DNA from: Chersky-840 sp963811775
GTDB lineage: Bacteria > Actinomycetota > Acidimicrobiia > Acidimicrobiales > UBA8190
DNA length: 64,000 nucleotides
Reading direction: 5' to 3'
Assembly (NCBI GenBank): GCA_963811775.1
Contig: CAWESO010000009.1
Coordinates: 233,086 to 297,085, forward strand
Below are positions 1 through 8,697 of this stretch, piece after piece. The translations under genes were made by a program, and so were the position numbers. Position 1 is the first letter of the stretch, and every line of letters begins with the position of its first letter. The notes under the pieces are model-generated. The model was given only the letters and a program-made list of their open reading frames with translations. It did not search any database and was not told where the DNA came from.

Positions 1-182
1 CCGTCACGCCGCGGCATCCTGATGTCGAGGAGGACCATGCGGTAGTGCCCGGAGTTCAACAGGTCCAGGGCGACCTCGCCGTCCTCGGCCTCGGCCACGC
101 TCAGCCCCGCCGACCGGAGTACCTCGACCACGGTCCACCGGACATCGGCGTCGTCGTCGACGACGAGCACATCGGCGCTCAT
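1..182 (-). CDS. Response regulator receiver domain (partial, cut by window edge)
   Basis: About 60 N-terminal residues of a two-component response regulator; the rest lies outside the window. The translation begins MSADVLVVDDDADVRW, giving the acidic pocket D9-D11, and reaches the phospho-acceptor Asp53 in LLDIRMP. The ATG at 182 is preceded by AGAGG at good spacing. It lies 194 bp downstream of the sensor kinase on the same strand, so the two probably form one signalling pair. The output domain cannot be seen, so the target process is unknown. Confidence 0.85.
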   Translation of the reverse strand, partial: MSADVLVVDDDADVRWTVVEVLRSAGLSVAEAEDGEVALDLLNSGHYRMVLLDIRMPRRD

Positions 183-376
183 CTGTCGCCTCTGCACCGG
201 CACCGTCTCGATGTCGTCTCCCGCATCGATGTGCTCTCCGGGCCGAGTCGCCTGCCCAACCTGGGGAGGAGGGGGCGCACCGACCCTCGACCCGGTGACC
301 CCCGGACCGCCCGCGTTGCGAGGCGCGCTGACCTGGCGCGTCGCGGCGTAGGGCACGAATACCCACGATCGGGTGT

Positions 377-1933
377 CTACCGCCATGCCATCTCCCTCGA
401 GGGCTCCCTGGGGAGACGCACGGTGACGATGGCGCCACCCGATTGCCCGTTCTCGATGGAGATCGTCCCGCCGTGGCCCTCGGTGAGGCGCCGCACGATG
501 GCGAGGCCCAGACCCGTCCCTTCGGACCTGGTGGTGAAGAAGGGTTCGAAGAAGCGCTCGACGAGTGCGGGGTCGACCCCGCTCCCGCTGTCTTGCACGG
601 TGATCACCGCCTGGTCCCCGTCGGCGCGTGCCGCGAGGTGGAGCGATCCCCCGTCGGGCATGGCCTGATACGCGTTTTCCACCAGATTGGTGAGGATCTG
701 GGCGATCTGCTTGGAGTCGGCGTTGAGCGCGATCGGCTCGATCTCCTCGATGATCTCCACGTTGTCGGGCTTCGGTGCCGCTTCGAGGACGTCGTCGAGC
801 ACGTCACGCAGGTCGACCGACACCAGCTCCGGTTCCCGCTCGCGCATGTACGCGGTCAGGTCCTGCGCAAGGTTGACGGCCCGAGCCGTCTGGCGCTCGG
901 CCACGGCCAGATGCGGTTCGGCCGCGGCGGGATTGTCGAGCGACCGGCGCAACATGTAGAGGGCGTTCATGACCGCTCCGAGCGGATTGCGCAATTCGTG
1001 GCCGACGACCGTCGTCATCTGTCCCACCGCCGACAGCCGCTCGCTGCGGACGAGGGCCTCCTGGGAGGCCAACAACTCCGCCGTGCGTTGGTCCACCAGC
1101 GCGTTGGCATAACGCTGCCGACGAACGGACACCTGGATCACGCCACCGACGGCGACCGCCAGCAACAGGACGAAGGCGAGCACGACGTAGGGCGCGGCAT
1201 TCGGGAACCCACCGGCCAGCGGGCTCTTCGCCTGTGCCACCAGCCACCACGTTCCCGAGCCCACCGCGACGGGGGTCTCGAACGTCGCTCCCCGCAACGG
1301 CAACGTGTGGGTGTTGGACAACACCAACTGGCTCGTCGTGGGCTTCTTCGAGGCGTAGACCGCCCCGTTGAGCACGCGGAAAGGAGCCGCCTGCGTGGCC
1401 GTGGTCCCCACGAAGGGGTCGAGCGCAATCTGCTCGTAGATCACGAGCCCGGCCGGGACGAGAGGGGCCCCGAGGGCAAGGCCGAAGGTCGTCGTCTTGC
1501 CGTTGTAGAAAACGGGACCGGGCGTGATGCTCGACCCGGCCTTGTTGAACGCGGACGTCAGGGAGCTCCCGAGGGCCTGTCCGAGCTTGAAGCCGGTCCC
1601 GGCGACGGCGCTGGCGATGTACCGGTCCCCGCTCTTGCGCGCCAGGAGGATCGTGATCGGCCCTCCGGCGAGCGAGTGGGCCTCCGCCTCGAAGGCCAGG
1701 GCCGAGCCCCCAGACGAGGTGACCCCGGGCGCCAGGGCGTCGAGGGTCGAGTCGAAGCTCGACGCCAACGAGGAGACGTAGCCGGCCGCCTGGGTGGCGT
1801 CCTCTGTCAGCAGCGCCTGGTTCTGGCCGTCGACACTGTGTTTGGCCAGGAAGAAGCCGAGGATGGCCGCGGCCGCGATCACCAGCGCACTCACCAAGGC
1901 GAGCGCGGAGGCCCGCCGGGTGCCGACCTTCAT
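377..1933 (-). CDS. Membrane-bound sensor histidine kinase
   Basis: A 518-aa histidine kinase that probably phosphorylates the adjacent response regulator. One transmembrane helix lies at about residues 10-31 and a second at about 248-268. They flank an extracellular sensor region of about 215 residues with no family I recognise. The HisKA motif GHELRNP holds His312, the N box is NLVENAYQAMPDGG (about 416), the G1 box DSGSGVD (about 448) and the G2 box GTGLGLAIV (472-480). The ATG at 1933 has GGGGAGG just upstream. The signal sensed cannot be inferred from the sequence. Confidence 0.9.
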   Translation of the reverse strand: MKVGTRRASALALVSALVIAAAAILGFFLAKHSVDGQNQALLTEDATQAAGYVSSLASSFDSTLDALAPGVTSSGGSALAFEAEAHSLAGGPITILLARKSGDRYIASAVAGTGFKLGQALGSSLTSAFNKAGSSITPGPVFYNGKTTTFGLALGAPLVPAGLVIYEQIALDPFVGTTATQAAPFRVLNGAVYASKKPTTSQLVLSNTHTLPLRGATFETPVAVGSGTWWLVAQAKSPLAGGFPNAAPYVVLAFVLLLAVAVGGVIQVSVRRQRYANALVDQRTAELLASQEALVRSERLSAVGQMTTVVGHELRNPLGAVMNALYMLRRSLDNPAAAEPHLAVAERQTARAVNLAQDLTAYMREREPELVSVDLRDVLDDVLEAAPKPDNVEIIEEIEPIALNADSKQIAQILTNLVENAYQAMPDGGSLHLAARADGDQAVITVQDSGSGVDPALVERFFEPFFTTRSEGTGLGLAIVRRLTEGHGGTISIENGQSGGAIVTVRLPREPSREMAWR

Positions 1934-2196
1934 CCCGCCTCCCCGCTGGAATCAGGTGCTCCAAACCAGTTCGGTGATTGTAGCTGTCTACCAGGAAAAT
2001 CGCTCGCGAGACCGGGCCCGCCCGTTGTGTTCTGCTGGCCCTGGGTGTTTCGTGTCACCACCGGCCGGTCAGAACCACAGACACAGAACGGCCGACACCG
2101 CGCTGATGGCGGGGCCGCACGGCACGAGCCGCATGCCCCCGGGGACCTGGTCCCCTCGGGACCCGGCCGAGGTCGGGGCCAGAAGAGGGGAGGCAG

Positions 2197-2421
2197 GTGG
2201 CACTCGAGCCCGGTGACGTCGTGCTGTCGATCACGTGGCACCCCGGCGGGCTCGGGGGCCGGAGCGGCGAGGCCCGCCTGTCGCATCTGGACGGGCGCGA
2301 CGACCGTCGCCCCATGGACAAGCAGGGCGCCGAGGAGCTGGCGGCCCAGTGCTTCGGTGCACAACGGTCGCGACGCGAGCTGCCCGGACAAGGCGTCGAA
2401 TGGACCCGCGGCCCGGCGTGA
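2197..2421 (+). CDS. Possible small hypothetical protein (74 aa)
   Basis: A short reading frame starting at GTG 2197 with a purine-rich AGGGGAGG five bases upstream and ending at TGA 2421. The product begins MALEPGDVVLSITWHPGG and has no recognisable domain, signal peptide or membrane segment. The ribosome-binding site is the only positive evidence; in DNA this GC-rich, open frames of this size are common by chance. Treat it as a candidate only. Confidence 0.25.
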   Translation: MALEPGDVVLSITWHPGGLGGRSGEARLSHLDGRDDRRPMDKQGAEELAAQCFGAQRSRRELPGQGVEWTRGPA

Positions 2422-2452
2422 AGACGCGTCGGTGGCGACCACCGTAGGTGGA

Positions 2453-2476
2453 ATCACCCGGAGACAACCGGGTGAT
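2453..2476. promoter_or_regulatory. Perfect 9-bp inverted repeat (operator or terminator candidate)
   Basis: Arms ATCACCCGG and CCGGGTGAT pair perfectly around a 6-nt AGACAA centre. There is no T-run on either side. It sits about 110 bp upstream of the Ig-repeat gene start, so an operator is as likely as a terminator. Confidence 0.4.
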
Positions 2477-2584
2477 CACCCGCTTCTCATCGATCCTTTG
2501 CGCGGTCAACACTGAGACAGGTTCCACTCGTCGGCGACGCGTGTGGCGTTGTGGGCATGGAAGTGGAGCTCGGGGGTTGGGGAG

Positions 2585-3895
2585 ATGTTGCGAGGCGGGG
2601 TTGGGCGAATTGCCGTGCGCGTGTTGCCGTTGGCACTCGTCGCCGGATTGTTCGGCGTCAGCCAATCCGACACCGCGGGCGCGCTCGGACCCGCCGTCCT
2701 GTTGTCCATCACGGTGTCGCCGACGGTGGCCTCGATCGCCCCGGGGGCCACGCAGCAGTTCACCGCCACCGGCACCTACTCCGACCTGAGCACGAAGAAC
2801 CTGACCGACACCGTGACGTGGTCGACGTCGTCGTCGAGCACGGCCACCGTGTCGAACGCAGCCGGCTCGCAGGGCCTCGCCACCGGGGCCGGCACCGGCA
2901 TCGCCACCATCACCGCCACCGCTTCCGGCGCGCTGGTGTCGGGCACCGCGGCGCTCACCGTGACGCCGAGCGTCCCGAGCGGCGGCCCCACGCTCCCCGC
3001 CACACTGGTGGCGATCGCGGTGACACCTCCCGTCGCCAGCGTGGCCGCCGGCGCGACCGAACAGTTCACCGCGACGGGCACCTACTCCGACCTGAGCACG
3101 CGCGACCTCACCGACTCGGTGACGTGGTCCTCGTCGGCGGGAACCACGGCCACCATTTCGAACGCGCCGGGCTCGCAGGGCGTCGCCACCGGCGTGGCGA
3201 CCGGGGCGGTGACGATCACGGCCACCGATTCGAGCTCACTGCTGTCGGGGGTCGCGGCGCTGACGGTGACGCCCGTCTCGCTTCCGATCACGCCCAGCCT
3301 GGTGGCGATCGCGGTCACACCGCCGGTGGCAGATGTGGCCGTCGGTGCCGGTGAGCAGTTCGCGGCCACGGGCACCTACTCCGACCTGAGCACCCGCGAC
3401 CTCACCGACTCGGTGACGTGGTCCTCGTCGGCGGGGACCACGGCCACCATTTCGAACGCGCCGGGCTCGCAGGGCGTCGCCACCGGCGTGGCGACCGGGG
3501 CGGTGACGATCACCGCCACCGATTCGAGCTCACTGCTGTCGGGGGTCGCGGCGCTGACGGTGACGCCCGTCTCGCTTCCGATCGGATCCGCACCCTCCAC
3601 CCCCAAGCTGGCGCTGACCCCGTCATCGGGGAAGAGGAAGGCGCCGATGCTCGCCCGGGGTTCGGATTTCGCTCCCGGGACACCGGTCGTCGTGACCTAT
3701 CTGAGCGGTCTGAAGGCGAAGAAGCGGGCCAGCACCGTCCTGTGCCGCGCCCTGGCCGCATCGAACGGGACGTTCCAGTGCCGAGGCACCATCCCGCGGC
3801 TACGGCGGTCGGGGAAGAAGGGCAAGCACACCATCGAAGCCGTCGGTGGCACGGGGGCGGTAGGCGCATCCACCTTCATGCTGGTCCGCCGATGA
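2585..3895 (+). CDS. Secreted protein with three bacterial Ig-like (BIG2) repeats
   Basis: A 436-aa exported protein. The ATG at 2585 starts MLRGGVGRIAVRVLPLALV, a signal peptide ending near the DTAGA region. Three BIG2-type domains of about 98 residues follow, each with the pattern SITVSPTVASIAPGATQQF, GTYSDLSTxxLTD, TVTW, GVATGxxTGxxTITAT. The second and third repeats are almost identical at DNA level. A separate C-terminal domain of about 100 residues follows, with two Cys (VLCRAL, FQCRG) and many basic residues. BIG2 domains are usual in surface and adhesion proteins; the binding partner is unknown. An upstream in-frame GTG at 2543 is less likely because the signal peptide fits 2585. Confidence 0.8.
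   Translation: MLRGGVGRIAVRVLPLALVAGLFGVSQSDTAGALGPAVLLSITVSPTVASIAPGATQQFTATGTYSDLSTKNLTDTVTWSTSSSSTATVSNAAGSQGLATGAGTGIATITATASGALVSGTAALTVTPSVPSGGPTLPATLVAIAVTPPVASVAAGATEQFTATGTYSDLSTRDLTDSVTWSSSAGTTATISNAPGSQGVATGVATGAVTITATDSSSLLSGVAALTVTPVSLPITPSLVAIAVTPPVADVAVGAGEQFAATGTYSDLSTRDLTDSVTWSSSAGTTATISNAPGSQGVATGVATGAVTITATDSSSLLSGVAALTVTPVSLPIGSAPSTPKLALTPSSGKRKAPMLARGSDFAPGTPVVVTYLSGLKAKKRASTVLCRALAASNGTFQCRGTIPRLRRSGKKGKHTIEAVGGTGAVGASTFMLVRR
3075..3585 (+). repeat. Near-identical tandem 294-bp repeat units inside the Ig-like gene
   Basis: The segment from about 3075 to 3291 recurs from about 3369 to 3585 with an offset of 294 bp and only a few base changes (for example GCACGCGCG versus GCACCCGCG). 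The units encode Ig-like repeats 2 and 3. Such high DNA identity points to recent duplication or homogenisation. The first repeat (about 2700-2970) is more divergent. Confidence 0.85.
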
Positions 3896-3951
3896 CGCGC
3901 CGCGCCGTTCAGGGATCGGACAACACCCACGCATCTCGAAAGGAGCTGACA

Positions 3952-4960
3952 ATGGACGCACCGAACACCGCAGGTGCCGGCCGAACCTCTCACGGAGGAT
4001 CGAGCCATCAACGGACCGGGACACGAGCGTGGGCGGGGCGCGGTTTCGTCGCCTTGTGCGTGGCCCTCACGACGTGCGCAGTGACGGTCGGCGCCGTCGC
4101 CACCTCCGCCGCACCGGCGGGAGCGGCGGCCGGCCCCGCCTGCACGTTCCCGACCCCGTCCTTCGGGCCACTGGTCCTCAACGTGTCGGCCGGGGAATCC
4201 ATCCACGTGCACTGCACGGGAATGGGGGCGAGCCATCCCTACCTGCTCGTCGAGGCCAGCCTCCTGGTGGCCGTCGACCCCGCCGCCGCGCCCCTTCTCA
4301 AGGGAGAGACCACATCGCTTCCGGGGCTCCTGGCGGTGATCAACGCTCTCCCCGAATTCGAATCCTCTCTCCGTGGCGTTCCCCGAGTCGAACTCGAGTG
4401 GGGTCCTCGACACCAACTACACGGTGCCGACGAGCCAGCCCCCCGACCCCAACGCCAAGTGCCCACCCACCGCCGAGGAGCTCAACTCGGGACTGATCGG
4501 CTGTGCGGTGGCGATGATCGACCTCGAGAGCTTCAAGCCGGTGGTGCCGGGGACCTTCGTCCTCAACTTCAAAGGCGACCCTCTCTTCCCGACGACCAAT
4601 CCCACCGTGGGGCTCTCGACGACGACGGCCAAGGTGGGACAGCGCGTCACGGTGAGTGACGTCCCCGGCGCGAAGAGCTACTGGTGGCTGGCGACGCTGG
4701 TAGATCTCGAGTCCAACCTCGGTGGAGGCGGCGGTAGCGCCGGGCCCATCCCCGTCACTTTGAAGGCAGGAGGGCACAAGGGGACAGGCAGTGTGGCCCC
4801 GGCGACCTACAACGGCACGACCTTCACTCCACCGAAGTTGTCGGGCTCCTTCATCGCCAAAGGAAAGGGCCGAGAAAAGGTCAACGTGACCCTCAGCGCC
4901 ACCCTGCTCGGGTTCGGGCTGTCCCTTGTGGCCTCGGCCCGGCTGAACGTGCACAAGTAG
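3952..4960 (+). pseudogene. Secreted protein of unknown function, frameshifted at about 4365-4372
   Basis: Reads in one frame from ATG 3952, with AAAGGAGC upstream. It has a long signal peptide (hydrophobic segment GFVALCVALTTCAVTVGAVA, cleavage near APAGAAA), then GPACTFPTPSFGPLVLNVSAGESIHVHCTG. At the CTCTCTCC run near 4368 the frame changes by +1 and continues as VAFPESNSSG to the stop at 4960. The combined span is 3n+1 bases, so removing one base restores about 335 codons. Four or more Cys suggest disulfides after export. I do not recognise the family; neighbouring Ig-repeat gene and shared orientation suggest surface proteins transcribed together. One indel could be a sequencing error. 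Confidence 0.6.
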
Positions 4961-5001
4961 GCACAACGAAACAGCCTCCCTCGTGTGAGAGAGCCTGGGC
5001 C

Positions 5002-5036
5002 CAGGGGGACGCGCGTTCGGCTGGCGCGTCCCCCTG
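5002..5036. terminator. Bidirectional hairpin terminator between convergent genes
   Basis: Perfect 13-bp arms CAGGGGGACGCGC and GCGCGTCCCCCTG with a 9-nt loop, lying between the ends of the secreted-protein gene (4960, +) and the oxidoreductase (5042, -). No T-run follows, as is common in GC-rich actinobacteria. Confidence 0.7.
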
Positions 5037-5041
5037 CGGCG

Positions 5042-5989
5042 TCAGGTCCCCGCCAACCGGGCCACGACGGGGGCGAGTGACTCCCAGCAGTCGGCCTCGA
5101 TGGAGAAGTACGTGATGCCGTACTCCTCCCGACGCCATTGCAACTCCTCGGCCATCTGGTCGAGGGTGCCGATGAGCGCCACCGGCACGTGCAGGGCGTC
5201 GGCAGGATCGAGGCCGAAGGTCGGCGCCATGGCATCGGCGATCTTCTGGGCCTCATCGGTGATGATGGCGAATCCGATCAGGCAGTTGAGCTCGATGTCG
5301 TCGAACCGATCGCCCGCGGCGTGCTTCACCCAGGCGATCTTCTGTCTCGTGGCCTCGGGTGAGGCGTTGGGGGCCGTCTCGGCCCCGCCGGTCCCGGCCC
5401 GCAGGTCGACGTTGATGCTCACGATGTCCGCCCGCTGACCGGCGATCGTGAGCACGCGCCGCCCGCCGCCCCCGAGGATCAGCGGGGGGCGGGGACGCTG
5501 CACCGGACGAGGCGACAGGATGTGCTCGGTCACGGTGTAGTGCGTGCCCGAGAACGAGAACGGCCCGTCGGACTCGAGCAGGCCGGCGATCACGGTCACG
5601 CCTTCGGCGAATCGGTCCACGCGCCGCGCCGGGGGGTCGTAGGCGATGCCGGACTCCTCGTAGTCGGTGCGCATCCACCCCGCGCCCAGCCCCAGCTCCA
5701 GTCGACCGCCCGACAGGAGGTCGAGGGTGGCGGCCTCCTTGGCCAGCACGAACGGGTGGCGGTAATCGTTGTCGAAGACGAGGGTCCCGATGCGCAGCGA
5801 CGTGGTGGCATCGGCGGCCGCCATGAGGGCGGGCACCGGCGCCAATTGGTCCCCGAAGTGGTCGGGGACGAGCAGCGTCGAGTAGCCGAGATCCTCGGCC
5901 TTCCGGGCCTGATCAGCCCACGACCGAGCCGTACCGTCCGGCGCCTTGGAGAGCTGGGCCGCGAAGCGGAACTTCCGGGGATGGCTCAT
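5042..5989 (-). CDS. LLM-class F420-dependent oxidoreductase
   Basis: A 315-aa flavin/F420-type TIM-barrel oxidoreductase of the luciferase-like monooxygenase family. Family landmarks are AEDLGYSTLLVPDHFGDQ, SLRIGTLVFDNDYRHP, LSGGRLELGLGAGW and RPPLILGGGG. Length is typical. It resembles the TIGR03621-type subgroup found in F420-producing actinobacteria; that assignment is from memory of the motif pattern. The substrate is unknown. The ATG at 5989 has GAGGTGCG directly upstream. The HAD phosphatase gene begins a short distance upstream on the same strand, so the two may be cotranscribed. Confidence 0.85.
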   Translation of the reverse strand: MSHPRKFRFAAQLSKAPDGTARSWADQARKAEDLGYSTLLVPDHFGDQLAPVPALMAAADATTSLRIGTLVFDNDYRHPFVLAKEAATLDLLSGGRLELGLGAGWMRTDYEESGIAYDPPARRVDRFAEGVTVIAGLLESDGPFSFSGTHYTVTEHILSPRPVQRPRPPLILGGGGRRVLTIAGQRADIVSINVDLRAGTGGAETAPNASPEATRQKIAWVKHAAGDRFDDIELNCLIGFAIITDEAQKIADAMAPTFGLDPADALHVPVALIGTLDQMAEELQWRREEYGITYFSIEADCWESLAPVVARLAGT

Positions 5990-6006
5990 CGCACCTCATT
6001 CGTCGT

Positions 6007-6516
6007 TCATTCGTAATAGCCGGAATGGATGTAGATGCAGGGAATGCCTTCGCTGTGGAACATGTCGCGGTTGCGGGGGTCGTCCTCGAAGGCGAGCCTC
6101 GGTTCGAAGCCGAAGGTGCGGAGCTCCCCCACCGCGGCGCGCTTGAACCGGAAGGCCTGGGCGTAGTCACCGCGGTCGCGCATCACGAGCACGTCCCACC
6201 GCAGGCGGTTGTGGGCCAACCACGACAGCGTCTGGGGCTGCACGCGCAGGGGACGGCCGGTCAGCAACACGATGCGCAGCTCGTGGTCGAGGAGCTCGAG
6301 GAGGCGGGCCACCTCTGCCACCAAGGGGTCCTCGCCACAGGCGTCGAAGAAGGCGTCCCAGTCGCGTCGCCCCCACTCCAGGAAGTGCTGGCGGCCGGCG
6401 GCGTCGGAGAGCACGCCGTCGATGTCGAAGATCACCGCGGGCCCGGGCGCGGTCGCCTCCACGCGCCAGCACCAATTGGCCGGCACCGGCGGCGGCACCC
6501 GGGCACCTTCTGTCAC
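6007..6516 (-). CDS. HAD-family phosphatase
   Basis: A 169-aa haloacid-dehalogenase-fold hydrolase. Motif I is FDIDGVLSD with the nucleophile and acid Asp residues, motif II LLTGRP, and motif III/IV FEDDPRNRDM. There is no large cap domain, which suggests a small phosphatase or polynucleotide-type substrate, but the substrate cannot be named. GTG 6516 is chosen over more upstream codons because those lie inside the acetyl-CoA synthetase gene; AGCAGGTG sits just before it. It lies 25 bp downstream of acs in the same direction. Confidence 0.75.
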   Translation of the reverse strand: MTEGARVPPPVPANWCWRVEATAPGPAVIFDIDGVLSDAAGRQHFLEWGRRDWDAFFDACGEDPLVAEVARLLELLDHELRIVLLTGRPLRVQPQTLSWLAHNRLRWDVLVMRDRGDYAQAFRFKRAAVGELRTFGFEPRLAFEDDPRNRDMFHSEGIPCIYIHSGYYE

Positions 6517-6541
6517 GTCCGCACCTGCTGTCCGCTCGGGC

Positions 6542-8512
6542 TCAATCTTCGGTGGGCTGCGCCGTCGACAGGCGCCGGATCTCGTCGACGACACGCGGGT
6601 CGGCGAGTGTCGTCGTGTCCCCGAGGTCGCGTCCCTCCGCCACGTCGCGCAGCAGCCGCCGCATGATCTTCCCCGACCGGGTCTTGGGCAGCTCGTCGGT
6701 GAAGATCACGGTCTTGGGGCGGGCGATGGGGCCGATGTGACGAGCCACGTGGGCGCGCAGCTCCTCACCGCCCTCGGTTGTCTCCTCCTGTCCCCCCTTG
6801 AGCGTGACGAAGGCGATGATGGCCTGGCCGGTGGTGTCGTCCTTGGCCCCCACCACGGCCGCCTCGGCCACCGACGGATGGTTGACCAGTGACGACTCCA
6901 CCTCGGCGGTGGAGATCCGGTGTCCCGAGATGTTCATGACGTCGTCCACGCGCCCGAGGAGCCAGAAGTAGCCGTCGTCGTCGATCTTGGCGCCGTCCCC
7001 GGCGAAGTACCGACCCTCGAACCGGCTCCAGTAGGTCTCCTTGTAGCGCTCGGGGTCGCCGTACAGGCCCCGCAGCATGGCGGGCCAGGGATGCGTCAGG
7101 GTGAGGTAGCCGCCGCCGCGCGCCACGGGCCGGCCGGCGTCGTCGACGACCTCGGCCACCACCCCCGGCAGGGGGAACGTGGCCGAGCCGGGCTTGCACG
7201 TGGTCACCCCCGGAAGGGGGGAGATCATGATGGCGCCGGTCTCGGTCTGCCACCACGTGTCGACCACGGGGCAGTGCCCGCCCCCGATGTGGGTCCAGTA
7301 CCACACCCAGGCCTCGGGATTGATGGGCTCGCCCACCGAACCGAGCACCCGCAGGGACGACATGTCGTGGCGCTCGGGGTACTCCGTCCCCCATTTCATG
7401 AAGGTCCGGATGGCCGTCGGCGCGCAGTACAGGATCGTGACGCCGTAGCGCTCGATGATGTCCCACCACCGGTCCCTGTCGGGGAAGTCGGGCGTCCCCT
7501 CGTACATCACGCTGGTGGCGCCGTTGGCCAGGGGCCCGTACACGATGTAACTGTGGCCGGTGACCCAGCCGATGTCGGCCGCACACCAGTAGACGTCGCG
7601 CTCGGGGTGCAGGTCGAAGACGGCCCGGTGGGTGAAGGCCACCTGGGTGAGGTATCCGCCCGTGCTGTGCATGATCCCCTTGGGCCGCGCCGTGGTGCCC
7701 GAGGTGTAGAGCAGGTACAGGAGGTCCTCGGCCTCCATGTGCTCGGGGGGGCACGTGGTGTCGGCCCCGGCCATCAGGTCGTCCCACCACCGGTCACGCC
7801 CCTCGGTCATGGGCGTGGTGCCCCCGGCGTCGCCGGTGCGGCGGGCCACGACGACGTGCTCGATCGACGGCGTGTCGCGCACCGCGGCGTCGGCGTTCTC
7901 CTTGAGCGCCACCACCGCACCTCGCCTCCACCCGCCGTCGGCGGTGACGAGGACCTTGGCCTGCGCGTCGTCGATCCGGTCGCGCAGCGCATCGGGGGAG
8001 AAGCCGCCGAACACCACCGAGTGGGGGGCACCGAGGCGAGCGCAGGCCAGCATGGCCACGGGGAGCTCGGGGATCATGGGCATGTAGATCGCCACCCGGT
8101 CGCCGCGCCGGACCCCGAGACCTTTGAGCACGTTGGCGAAGCGCTCGACCTCGCCCAGGAGCTCGGCGTACGTGATCGTGCGGGTGTCGCCGGGCTCACC
8201 CTCCCAGTGGATGGCCACACGCCCACCGAGGCCGGCGGTGACGTGGCGGTCGAGACAGTTGTGCGACACGTTCAGCGTCCCCCCCACGAACCACCGGGAG
8301 AAGGGCAGGTCCCACTCGAGGACGGTGTGCCACGGCTCGAACCATTCCAGGGCGCGGGCCTGCTCGGCCCAGAAGCCCTCCATGTCACGCCCGGCGTGCT
8401 CGGCCAACGATGCGTCGGCGACCACAGCCTGCTCGACGAAACCTTCCGGGGGGGCGAACAGCCGCTCCTCCAGGTAGTAGTCCTCGATGGCGGGTCCGCC
8501 GGCGTCGGACAT
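6542..8512 (-). CDS. acs: Acetyl-CoA synthetase
   Basis: A 656-aa AMP-forming acetate-CoA ligase (acetate + ATP + CoA to acetyl-CoA), normal length for Acs. The ACS N-terminal region (WFVGGTLNVSHNCLDRH) is followed by the P-loop YTSGTTARPKG, the WWQTETG motif and the C-terminal PKTRSGKIMRRLLR segment, whose Lys is the residue acetylated for control in studied Acs enzymes. ATG 8512 has AAGGGGAT upstream; a start 15 codons earlier lacks a ribosome-binding site. Allows growth on, or recapture of, acetate. Divergent from the gene at 8698. Confidence 0.95.
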   Translation of the reverse strand: MSDAGGPAIEDYYLEERLFAPPEGFVEQAVVADASLAEHAGRDMEGFWAEQARALEWFEPWHTVLEWDLPFSRWFVGGTLNVSHNCLDRHVTAGLGGRVAIHWEGEPGDTRTITYAELLGEVERFANVLKGLGVRRGDRVAIYMPMIPELPVAMLACARLGAPHSVVFGGFSPDALRDRIDDAQAKVLVTADGGWRRGAVVALKENADAAVRDTPSIEHVVVARRTGDAGGTTPMTEGRDRWWDDLMAGADTTCPPEHMEAEDLLYLLYTSGTTARPKGIMHSTGGYLTQVAFTHRAVFDLHPERDVYWCAADIGWVTGHSYIVYGPLANGATSVMYEGTPDFPDRDRWWDIIERYGVTILYCAPTAIRTFMKWGTEYPERHDMSSLRVLGSVGEPINPEAWVWYWTHIGGGHCPVVDTWWQTETGAIMISPLPGVTTCKPGSATFPLPGVVAEVVDDAGRPVARGGGYLTLTHPWPAMLRGLYGDPERYKETYWSRFEGRYFAGDGAKIDDDGYFWLLGRVDDVMNISGHRISTAEVESSLVNHPSVAEAAVVGAKDDTTGQAIIAFVTLKGGQEETTEGGEELRAHVARHIGPIARPKTVIFTDELPKTRSGKIMRRLLRDVAEGRDLGDTTTLADPRVVDEIRRLSTAQPTED

Positions 8513-8697
8513 GGTTGGTGATCCCCTTCTGACGGCGATGAGCGGCCTGGCCTGCACCGCGGGTCGAGCCTATCCAAGGGCCTCAACGGGACACCGGCCC
8601 GAGGTGACGCTCCGACGACGCCCGTGGGCCTCGACGCCGCCGGGGCCTGTCAAGATGGAACGGCAATGGCCGACGGCGCCTCCGAGGCCCCCACCGC

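Larger units (their letters stand above)
1934..2584. other. Intergenic region, about 650 bp
   Basis: No convincing gene. It lies between the divergent sensor kinase (-) and the Ig-repeat protein (+), so it should hold promoters for both. A possible 74-codon reading frame starts with GTG at 2197 behind AGGGGAGG and ends at 2421 on the + strand, but it resembles nothing I know. The clearest structured element is the inverted repeat at 2453-2476, listed separately. Confidence 0.6.

Noticed and set aside
443..2515. Long open frames opposite real genes (for example 443-2515, 17052-19727 and 25887-28211 on the + strand)
   Set aside because: These are mirror frames caused by high GC. They have Arg/Gly/His-rich composition and no domains, while the opposite strand has clear protein families.
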